Shown here one piece after another: positions 44,557 through 51,694 of a DNA stretch of 64,000 bases. Each line of letters begins with the position of its first letter. Positions within the stretch are counted from its first letter, which is position 1. Both the position numbers and the translations under genes were made by a program. The notes beneath the pieces are model-generated. The model made no database searches. It saw only the letters and a list, made by a program, of their open reading frames with translations, and had not been told where the DNA came from. Source of the DNA: Chitinophaga sp. Cy-1792 (GTDB taxonomy: Bacteria; Bacteroidota; Bacteroidia; Chitinophagales; Chitinophagaceae); NCBI RefSeq assembly GCF_011752935.1, contig NZ_VWWO01000001.1, positions 3,100,001 through 3,164,000 on the forward strand, in the 5' to 3' direction.

Positions 44557-46125
44557 TTATTTTTTCATATAACGAGATAAATCGGAAATAGTGTGAATAT
44601 TCAGTTTATCAGCCTGTTCCTTGCGCATCATCAAAGCATATGTATTATTGAAGCCGATCGGTTTTAACCATTTGATCTGGTATTTTTTCTCAAATTCGCT
44701 GCTTACATAATCAAATACCTGCTGACTGCTGCTGATAATCCGGTCGGTAACGGTGTCGGGCGCCTGAAGGATAACCAGCAAACCTGTACCGCTATATTCC
44801 GGATACAAGTCAAGCTGATTATTGTTCAATGCTTCGAAACAAATTTTTGTGCCGCCGAGTCCCAGTTTGGTACTTACTTCCAGGTCGGTATTTCCTTCTA
44901 TCAGCATTTTGTACATATTGGCAAGGATATAGCCGTCGCCGAATATTTTACAGCCGATGGTGATAGTGCCTTTATTGCCTTTGCGGGCGGGTTTCCAGAG
45001 ATTTTTAGCCGTAAGGAAATCCTTTGCCACTTTTTCCGGACTATATTTCAGGAAATCCACCTGATAGTTCAATGCCGTCATTATGCTATCATTAATTGTA
45101 CCAGCCAGTTGATCGAGTACGGGTTCCAGTTCCGGGTATTGCTGTAAGGTGGCATTGCGCACGATGGGTGCGGCATAATAGGGCGGGAAGATATGTTTAT
45201 CATCTTCCAGTACGGCCAGATTAAAAGCTTTTACCCGCCCATCGGTGCTACTTCCGCTGATAACGTCCACCTTTTTTTCATAGGCGGCATTGTACATGAT
45301 CATGTCGCTGATGACAAGTGTGTGTATGTGTAGCCCGTAAATTGCTTTAAGCCCGATGTCGCCGTCGCGGCGTCCCATGAATTCCGGCGTGAAACCTGCT
45401 GTCAGCTTGCTGTCTGTAGATGGTATAAGATAGAAAGATGATAGGCCGAATATCAGCAGGGGTAAAGCGTATAGTCGCCACCGTGAACCGCTGATCCTTG
45501 ATTTTTGTAACAGGGAAATGAGCCAGTCGAACAGGATGGCCAGTAATGCGGCTGGTATGGCGCCGGCAAGGATCATATTGGTATTGTTCAGTGCGATACC
45601 GCCAAATATGAATTCGCCGAGTCCGCCGGCAGCGATGTAAGCCGCCAGGGTGGCTACGCCCACGTTGATTACCGTAGCGGTGCGGATGCCTGCGAGGATA
45701 ACAGGCATGGCCAGTGGCAGCTGTACTTTCAGTAACAGCTGGCGGTCGCTCATACCCATGCCGGTAGCGGCTTCCGTGACGGCTGGGTCCACTCCTTTAA
45801 TGCCGGTATAGGTATTGCGGATGATGGGTAGTAAAGCATATAGGAATAACGCCACTATGGCCGGTTTGGGGCCTATTCCCAGCAGCGGTATCATAAAACC
45901 GAGCAGTGCAATGCTGGGAATGGTTTGTAGTACGCCGGCAATACCCAGCACAGGCGCTGCCAGTCGCTTCCGGCGGGTGATCAGGATGCCGGCCGGCAGG
46001 CCGATGGCGATGGCTATCAGCACGGATATGAAGGTGAGTCCGGTATGCGTGATGGTTTGTTCCAGCAGCTTACCTGATTCCTGTTGTATGAAGGAGAAAA
46101 ATCCTGGTGTTGCTTCCATGGCCAT
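44557..46125 (-). CDS. ABC permease fused to a circularly permuted OpuBC-like binding domain (EgtU-type)
   Basis: 522 aa. The permease (residues 1-210) has about six spans, with the EAA loop EAATGMGMSDRQLLLKVQLP. A further span is at 217-235. The C-terminal binding domain has its motifs in swapped order: TPEF (246-249), GRRDG (251-255), STDGR (293-297), LEDDKHIFPPYYAAP (306-320), LNYQVD (352-357), then TITIGCKIF (387-395), GGTK (424-427), DLYPEYSGT (439-447), NNTYAL (493-498), SDL (514-516). In OpuBC/OpuCC the second group comes first. Fused permease-binding proteins beside EgtV-like ATPases include the ergothioneine importers of some bacteria. Transcribed between the ATPase and egtB (5-bp gap), it most likely moves ergothioneine or a precursor; betaine-type substrates remain possible. 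Confidence 0.88.
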   Translation of the reverse strand: MAMEATPGFFSFIQQESGKLLEQTITHTGLTFISVLIAIAIGLPAGILITRRKRLAAPVLGIAGVLQTIPSIALLGFMIPLLGIGPKPAIVALFLYALLPIIRNTYTGIKGVDPAVTEAATGMGMSDRQLLLKVQLPLAMPVILAGIRTATVINVGVATLAAYIAAGGLGEFIFGGIALNNTNMILAGAIPAALLAILFDWLISLLQKSRISGSRWRLYALPLLIFGLSSFYLIPSTDSKLTAGFTPEFMGRRDGDIGLKAIYGLHIHTLVISDMIMYNAAYEKKVDVISGSSTDGRVKAFNLAVLEDDKHIFPPYYAAPIVRNATLQQYPELEPVLDQLAGTINDSIMTALNYQVDFLKYSPEKVAKDFLTAKNLWKPARKGNKGTITIGCKIFGDGYILANMYKMLIEGNTDLEVSTKLGLGGTKICFEALNNNQLDLYPEYSGTGLLVILQAPDTVTDRIISSSQQVFDYVSSEFEKKYQIKWLKPIGFNNTYALMMRKEQADKLNIHTISDLSRYMKK

Positions 46126-47069
46126 TAATGTTTTTTAAATGAGTGAAGGCCATCCATGATGCTGCTGGCGGTGATAGGTTTGGAAAGAGTGCCGGAACGT
46201 GCTACCACATTGCCTTTACCGAGTAGCGACAAGGCCTCCCAGCAGTTGGTGCTGGCAGGAACTTCGCGGTAGCTGTCGGGGATATCCGTCAGTGGAATAA
46301 ATTGCCAGATATCCTGGAGGTGCAGCACGGAAAGCTCCAGCTGTAGCCGCTGACCATCGAAGAAGTTACGTACAAAATCGTTGTGTGGCCGGAAAAGCAA
46401 CTCAATAGGAGAGCCGATCTGCTGGATACGTCCTTCGTTCATCAGGCAGATGCGATGGCCTAGTTCAAGGGCTTCTTCAATGTCGTGGGTCACCAGGACA
46501 ACCGTTTTTTTATGTAGTTCGTCCAGTGTTTTAAATTCTTTTCGTACACCCGATCGCGTGAGTGGGTCCAAGGCGCCGAAGGGTTCGTCCATCAGGAGTA
46601 CCGGTGGGTCTGCGGCGAGTGCCCTTGCCAGTCCGACGCGTTGTTGCTGGCCACCGCTGAGTTGTGCTGGGTATACGTCTGCATAGGTATCCGGATTTAA
46701 TTTCAGTTTATGCATGAGGGAGATACAGCGTTCCCGGGTTTTGTCGTCGTCCCATCCCAGTAGCTGTGGTACGGTGCTGATATTTTCCAGTACGGTATAA
46801 TGTGGGAAGAGGCCATTGTTTTGCATGACATAACCCATGCCCTTGCGTAGGGTGGTAGGCGGGATGGTGCTGGTGTCGGCACCATCAATGAAAATGTTGC
46901 CGGCAGAGGGTTCCAGGAGTCGGTTGATCATGCGGAGGGTAGTGGTTTTACCACAGCCGCTGGTGCCTAACAGTACCAGGATTTCACCTGCCTGTACTTC
47001 AAAGGAAATATCGTCTACTGCATTTTTTCCGTTATCAAAAATTTTGCTGACATGTGTTAATTGGATCAT
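46125..47069 (-). CDS. ABC transporter ATP-binding protein (OpuCA/EgtV type)
   Basis: 314 aa. Walker A GTSGCGKTTTLRM (residues about 34-46), Q loop MGYVMQNNGLFPH, signature LSGGQQQRVGLARALAA, Walker B PVLLMDEPFGALDPLTR and a His-switch (TVVLVTHDIEEALELGH). The C-terminus continues beyond the ATPase core into a shortened region with ARSGTLSKPITASSIMDGL, reminiscent of a degenerate regulatory CBS part in OpuCA proteins. Its stop overlaps the permease start by one base (TAATG), so the two are coupled. Works with the permease-binding fusion. Confidence 0.9.
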   Translation of the reverse strand: MIQLTHVSKIFDNGKNAVDDISFEVQAGEILVLLGTSGCGKTTTLRMINRLLEPSAGNIFIDGADTSTIPPTTLRKGMGYVMQNNGLFPHYTVLENISTVPQLLGWDDDKTRERCISLMHKLKLNPDTYADVYPAQLSGGQQQRVGLARALAADPPVLLMDEPFGALDPLTRSGVRKEFKTLDELHKKTVVLVTHDIEEALELGHRICLMNEGRIQQIGSPIELLFRPHNDFVRNFFDGQRLQLELSVLHLQDIWQFIPLTDIPDSYREVPASTNCWEALSLLGKGNVVARSGTLSKPITASSIMDGLHSFKKH

Positions 47070-47113
47070 CCGGACAATAGGATTGATGAGGAATTATTTA
47101 CCCAAAGCGGGTT

Positions 47114-48502
47114 TTATTTTTCCAGTGTTAAGAACAGGTTATTTAAAGATTCGGCATATAGTGGATGGGCGAAAATCATCTGGCTCAGCTGGCGTGCGGT
47201 GATGTCGCCTGCCATGGCCAGTTGCAGCATAGACATGATTTCTCCGCCCTGGTCGCCGATGACGGCGGCGCCGAGGATTTTGTCTGTAGCCGCATGTACG
47301 ATGGCTTTCATAAAACCTGTTGTCAGTCCGGTTTCTATGGCCCTGGCTACTTTGTTCATGCCTAATTTGGCTACTTTAATAGGGTAGCCTGCCTGTACGG
47401 CTTCTTTTTCGGACAGGCCGATGCGGCCCAGCTGCGGGTCGGTAAACATGCAGTAGGGAATGGGCCTTGTACGGATAGATTCATGTTTGTTTTCGAAGAT
47501 ATTATGGTATACAATCAGATGATCATTGTACGACATATGTGTAAATGCGGGGCCGGGTTTTACATCGCCGAGGGCGTAGATGCCCGGGCAGGTGGTTTCC
47601 AGGAAATCATTTACCTGTATGAAGCCGTGATCATCTGTGGTGACATTGGTTTTACTGAGCTGAAGGCCGGCAGATTGCGGCTTGCGGCCGGTGGCTACCA
47701 GCAGATGCGTGCCGGTAATAGTTTTCCGGGTATTGCCGGCAATGATATTCAGGCTGATGGTACCGTTGTCATAGCTGATGCTATCGGGATGGGCAGAGAG
47801 GTGGATATCCAGGCCTTCCGTTTCCAGGAATTTTTTCACGGTAGCGGCTACATCTTCGTCTTCCCTTGACATCAGGTGTATGCCGGGTTCTACGATGGTA
47901 ACGTTACTGCCTAAACGATGATAGAGCTGCCCCAGTTCCAGGCCTATATAGCTGCCTCCCAGCACAATCAGTTCTTCCGGTACTTCCATCTGGTCGAGAA
48001 TAGTGGTGGAGGTCAGGAAGGGAACGGTGTCTATACCCGGAATATCAGGAATGATGGTGGTAGCGCCGGTATTGATAAAGATTTTGTCTGCTTCAATTTC
48101 TACATTACCGCCATCCAGCTTGTTGATCATGACTTTTTTAAGACCGGAGAAAGCAGCGGTACCCATGAAGAGCTTTATTTCCGGTTTGTTATCGAAACCA
48201 CGTAGTATGGAATTCCTGAAGTTTTGTACGATTTCATTTTTGCGGTGTACGATAAACGGCAGGTCTATTTCCATGGAGCTATGATCTACGGAGATACCCC
48301 AGCGCTGACTGTTCCGGATGGCTTCTGCTACTTTTGCGCAGGCAATCATGGCTTTGGTGGGGGTACAGCCGTCGTTGATACAGGTACCGCCCAGGGCACG
48401 CTTTTCAATAATGGCAGTTTTCAGTCCTTTTGCGGCAAGCTTGCTTGCCAGCGGATTTCCAGCCTGGCCTGATCCTATAATGATAGCGTCAAATTTTTCC
48501 AT
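47114..48502 (-). CDS. FAD-dependent pyridine nucleotide-disulfide oxidoreductase
   Basis: 462 aa from the ATG at 48502; a longer frame to 48556 would run through a 5' hairpin. FAD motif AIIIGSGQAGNPLASKLAAK, redox pair GGTCINDGCTPTKAM (CX4C), NAD motif IVLGGSYIGLELGQLYHRLG and a C-terminal active-site base pattern FAHPLYAESLNNLF (His and Glu) as in dihydrolipoamide dehydrogenase or mercuric reductase. It lacks a lipoyl or heavy-metal domain. It leads the run of ergothioneine genes with a 44-bp gap, so a role in reducing ergothioneine disulfide or a low-molecular-weight disulfide is possible but unproven. A stand-alone role is also possible. Confidence 0.85.
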   Translation of the reverse strand: MEKFDAIIIGSGQAGNPLASKLAAKGLKTAIIEKRALGGTCINDGCTPTKAMIACAKVAEAIRNSQRWGISVDHSSMEIDLPFIVHRKNEIVQNFRNSILRGFDNKPEIKLFMGTAAFSGLKKVMINKLDGGNVEIEADKIFINTGATTIIPDIPGIDTVPFLTSTTILDQMEVPEELIVLGGSYIGLELGQLYHRLGSNVTIVEPGIHLMSREDEDVAATVKKFLETEGLDIHLSAHPDSISYDNGTISLNIIAGNTRKTITGTHLLVATGRKPQSAGLQLSKTNVTTDDHGFIQVNDFLETTCPGIYALGDVKPGPAFTHMSYNDHLIVYHNIFENKHESIRTRPIPYCMFTDPQLGRIGLSEKEAVQAGYPIKVAKLGMNKVARAIETGLTTGFMKAIVHAATDKILGAAVIGDQGGEIMSMLQLAMAGDITARQLSQMIFAHPLYAESLNNLFLTLEK

Positions 48503-48794
48503 GGCTAATTTTTTTCCCGCTAAGCGGCATAAACAGTCTCTACTCAGTAGAGACAAAGGATGATGTTATGTCGTTTATACGTTATTGTTATTCGTTAGTT
48601 AGAGAAAACAGAATAAGTTCGAAAATGTTGGAAAGCGTGATTCAGGATTAATCAAAAAGCATACGAAAGTTATATAAAACAGGTCAGAATCTCTTATTAA
48701 ATCTCCTAAACACAAAATAAGCATCTACACAGGCGTTTAACGGTGTTTTGCGAGAAAAAGCCTAACTTTGCACCCTCAAAAATTCAGCATTCTG
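48503..48794. other. Intergenic region between divergent reductase and dusB genes
   Basis: It holds a perfect hairpin GTCTCTAC-TCA-GTAGAGAC (48536-48554) just upstream of the reductase start, and an ATCCTTTG stretch next to it on the minus strand that could be a weak -7 box. At its right end is a TAACTTTG -7 box (48763-48770) for dusB. No small gene seen. Confidence 0.5.
48763..48770 (+). promoter_or_regulatory. Candidate -7 promoter element of dusB
   Basis: TAACTTTG, exact TAnnTTTG match. A TTTG at 48747-48750 is too close to be the ideal -33. The box overlaps a possible TTG start at 48768, which argues for the later GTG start. Confidence 0.55.
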
Positions 48795-49829
48795 GTGAAA
48801 ATTGATAACATAACGCTCCCTGATTTTCCGCTGTTACTGGCTCCTATGGAGGATGTCAGTGACCCGCCATTCCGTGTGGTATGCAAAGAAAACGGGGCTG
48901 ATCTGATGTATACGGAATTTATTTCAAGTGATGGACTGATCCGTGATGCCATCAAGTGTCGCCGCAAGCTGGATTTCTTTGAATTTGAACGACCTATAGG
49001 TATTCAGATATTTGGAGGTGATGAAGACAGTCTGGCCATGGCGGCTAAGATTGTGGATGTCACTAATCCGGACCTGCTGGACATCAATTTCGGTTGTCCG
49101 GTGAAAAAAGTAGCAGGCAGGGGTGCCGGTGCAGGTGTATTGAAAGATTTAGACCTGATGGTAAAGCTTACGGAGGCTTGCGTAAAGGCCACAAAGCTGC
49201 CCGTTACGGTCAAAACCCGCCTGGGATGGGATGATGATACCAAAAATATAGAAGAGGTGGCAGAAAGGCTGCAGGATGTCGGGATTAAAGCCCTGGCTAT
49301 CCACGGCCGCACCCGTTGCCAGATGTACAAAGGAGAAGCAGACTGGACGCTGATCGGAAAAGTGAAGAATAACCCACGTATCCATATCCCGATTATCGGA
49401 AATGGCGATATCAATACACCGCAAAAAGCGCTGGAGTATAAAAACCGCTACGGTGTTGACGGCATCATGATTGGCCGTGCTGCCATTCACTACCCGTGGA
49501 TATTCCGTGAGATCAAACATTATATACAAACAGGTGAACTGATGGCAGGTCCGACACTGGAAGAACGTATCGCCGTAAGTAAAAAGCACCTGCACGAATC
49601 TATAAAGTGGAAAGGTCCGGTACAAGGTATCAATGAAATGCGTGGCTGCTATGCCGGCTATCTGAAAGGACTGCCGGAAATAAAACAGTTCAGAAGCAGG
49701 CTGGTAACCCTGAAAACGGAAGAAGAAGTGGTGGCCGTACTGGACGAAATTGAAGCCTACTACAAAGGCATTGAGCTGCAACGCCAGGAAATAGAGCTGA
49801 TAGACTACCATCAGAATTGCCCTTTATAG
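48795..49829 (+). CDS. dusB: tRNA-dihydrouridine synthase
   Basis: 344 aa from a GTG start at 48795 (VKIDNITLPDFPLLLAPMED). A TTG at 48768 in frame would add nine residues but overlaps the -7 box. FMN-binding barrel with LAPMEDVSDPPFR, then DINFGCPVKKV with the catalytic Cys, KTRLGWDD, and IIGNGDINTPQKAL, and a C-terminal helical tRNA-binding domain (residues about 250-344). It reduces uridines in tRNA. Family placement as DusB rests on overall length and the DINFGCPVKKVAGRGAG motif; DusA/DusC are less likely. Confidence 0.9.
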   Translation: MKIDNITLPDFPLLLAPMEDVSDPPFRVVCKENGADLMYTEFISSDGLIRDAIKCRRKLDFFEFERPIGIQIFGGDEDSLAMAAKIVDVTNPDLLDINFGCPVKKVAGRGAGAGVLKDLDLMVKLTEACVKATKLPVTVKTRLGWDDDTKNIEEVAERLQDVGIKALAIHGRTRCQMYKGEADWTLIGKVKNNPRIHIPIIGNGDINTPQKALEYKNRYGVDGIMIGRAAIHYPWIFREIKHYIQTGELMAGPTLEERIAVSKKHLHESIKWKGPVQGINEMRGCYAGYLKGLPEIKQFRSRLVTLKTEEEVVAVLDEIEAYYKGIELQRQEIELIDYHQNCPL

Positions 49830-49959
49830 GCAGATACAGGTAAATCTTAATTTTAGAAATAAATGGAATGGATCAGGGAACAAGCCTTGGTCCATTTTTG
49901 TTATATTCGTAATAAGGTTGTCCGTGTGCGATTTGTCTACCATTAAATTCCCCCTACGC

Positions 49960-50556
49960 ATGTTTAGATTTAAGACCCTGATGGTTGCAGCTGTATGTAT
50001 AGCAGCAGTTTCCTGTACTTATCCTTCTGAAAAGCACGACCCGCTTACCAATAGCAGTACCCAGATCCCCGATAGTACCTTCCGGTATGAAGTCCGCTTC
50101 CGTGATCAGCAACAGATAGAAAAAGTCATTTATAGTTTTGCAGAAAATTTTGATAATGTGAAACTGGAGAGATGCCTGGAATATATGGACGATAGCATCA
50201 GCGGTGAAATAGACGGCGTGGTACTCCATGGTAAAACACATTTCTCTGACCGTATCTTTGACCTGGCCGCCAGTGTGAAAGATGCACATTTTCAGCAACG
50301 TCACCTGCTGTCGAATATGCAGTTCGAAGCCACCACCAACGATACCGTAAAAGTAAGTATGTATTGTGCCAATGTCTGGACAGACCTCAAAAGCGGTGAG
50401 ATAGACCTGCTCAGTGTAGGTTATTATAAAGGCAAGATGGTAAAGAAAAACGACAAATGGCTGATCGCCACTTTGAATTCATTACCCGATAGCAGACTGG
50501 TAAAGCGTTTTTATAACCTTCCACTGGATTCTGTCAACAAAAAACAGCCACTATAG
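49960..50556 (+). CDS. NTF2-like (SnoaL-type) lipoprotein
   Basis: 198 aa from the ATG at 49960, which yields a lipobox (AAVSCTYP); an upstream in-frame TTG at 49918 would put polar residues before it. The body resembles an NTF2/SnoaL fold (IEKVIYSFAENFDNVKLER, then SYYKG-like strand VGYYKGKMVKKNDKWLIA). No catalytic residues are evident. Lipid-anchored NTF2-like proteins are often surface or periplasmic ligand binders. Unlinked to its neighbours by function. Confidence 0.7.
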   Translation: MFRFKTLMVAAVCIAAVSCTYPSEKHDPLTNSSTQIPDSTFRYEVRFRDQQQIEKVIYSFAENFDNVKLERCLEYMDDSISGEIDGVVLHGKTHFSDRIFDLAASVKDAHFQQRHLLSNMQFEATTNDTVKVSMYCANVWTDLKSGEIDLLSVGYYKGKMVKKNDKWLIATLNSLPDSRLVKRFYNLPLDSVNKKQPL

Positions 50557-50619
50557 CGCGTTATTATTTTTCTGATAATGCCTATTATATCAGGAATAAT
50601 ACATTTAAAAAACCGGAAC

Positions 50620-50627
50620 TATCTTTG
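50620..50627 (+). promoter_or_regulatory. Candidate -7 promoter element of the aldo/keto reductase gene
   Basis: TATCTTTG, an exact TAnnTTTG match, 55 bp before the ATG at 50682. A clear TTTG is not found at the usual upstream distance. Confidence 0.55.
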
Positions 50628-50681
50628 TAGTGAGTGCGCAATTATTAATTGTGGAGATTTTAAGAAGCAAAAGAAAATTTT

Positions 50682-51515
50682 ATGAAAATTACAGACATTA
50701 AAGGAACAGTACAACTTGCAAACGGTGTTCAGATGCCATATTTCGGATTGGGCGTATGGAGAACCAACGAAGGACAAGAGGTGATTGATGCAGTGAAGTA
50801 TGCACTGAACGCAGGTTACCGTCATATTGATACAGCAGCGGTTTATGGCAATGAAGAAGGTGTAGGTACCGCTATTGCCAATCATGCAACAGACAGAAAA
50901 GATATCTTCATCACTACGAAAGTTTGGAATGCCGACCAGGGATATGATACTACCATCAAAGCATTCGAAACATCTTTATCTAAACTGAAAACAGATTACC
51001 TGGATCTTTACCTGATCCACTGGCCGGTAAAAGGAAAGTATAAAGAAACCTGGCGCGCACTGGAAACACTGTATGCTGAAGGTCGTGTAAAAGCAATTGG
51101 TGTCAGCAACTTCCTGCAACATCAGCTGGAAGACCTGATGCAGGGCGCTAAAGTAATACCAATGGTAGACCAGCTGGAATTCCATCCACGTTTGGTGCAG
51201 CCATCCTTACTGGATTTCACCAGACAACACAACATCCAGTATGAGGCCTGGAGCCCGCTGATGCAGGGTGGTATCTTCGATATTCCTGAGCTGAAAGAAC
51301 TGGCGCAGAAATATGCAGTTTCTGTTGCACAGCTGGTATTAAGATGGGACCTGCAGAAAGGCGTGGTGACCATTCCAAAAAGCATTCAGCAGAAAAGAAT
51401 TGCAGACAATGCCAATGTCTTCGGATTTGAAATTTCTGCGGAAGATATAGCAGCGATTGATGCGCTGGACAAAGGTACCCGCGTAGGTCCTGATCCGGAT
51501 AACTTCAATTTCTAG
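50682..51515 (+). CDS. Aldo/keto reductase
   Basis: 277 aa TIM-barrel NADPH oxidoreductase. Catalytic tetrad visible as Asp and Tyr in GYRHIDTAAVYGNE, Lys in IFITTKVW and His in LYLIHWPVKG. NADPH-binding C-terminal motif VTIPKSIQQKRIADN. Close to the 2,5-diketo-gluconate reductase-like group. Reduces carbonyls of sugars or toxic aldehydes. Followed by a strong terminator, so a single-gene unit. Confidence 0.92.
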   Translation: MKITDIKGTVQLANGVQMPYFGLGVWRTNEGQEVIDAVKYALNAGYRHIDTAAVYGNEEGVGTAIANHATDRKDIFITTKVWNADQGYDTTIKAFETSLSKLKTDYLDLYLIHWPVKGKYKETWRALETLYAEGRVKAIGVSNFLQHQLEDLMQGAKVIPMVDQLEFHPRLVQPSLLDFTRQHNIQYEAWSPLMQGGIFDIPELKELAQKYAVSVAQLVLRWDLQKGVVTIPKSIQQKRIADNANVFGFEISAEDIAAIDALDKGTRVGPDPDNFNF

Positions 51516-51540
51516 TGCTATAAAGATCAATGATTTGCAG

Positions 51541-51575
51541 GCCGGTCTCTACCCAGTAGAGACCGGCTTTTTTTA
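51541..51575 (+). terminator. Terminator of the aldo/keto reductase gene
   Basis: Perfect stem GCCGGTCTCTAC (51541-51552) / GTAGAGACCGGC (51556-51567), CCA loop, then TTTTTTT. Its inner eight bases match the hairpin at 48536-48554. Confidence 0.92.
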
Positions 51576-51694
51576 TGGTATCATCGCGTTTATTAATGCT
51601 GCATTAACCGAATACAGCCATGCAAGGAAACTATACGGAATTATTGATATCTTGAGGATAAGATATTATTTAGCCAACAGATTTTTCGTACGAA

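Noticed and set aside
42374..48502. egtE or egtA/egtC in the ergothioneine locus
   Set aside because: No PLP-dependent lyase, gamma-glutamylcysteine ligase or class II amidotransferase is encoded nearby; the FAD reductase is not a substitute by motif.
49149..49811. Open frame of 220 codons on the minus strand
   Set aside because: Antisense to dusB; no start context or family features.
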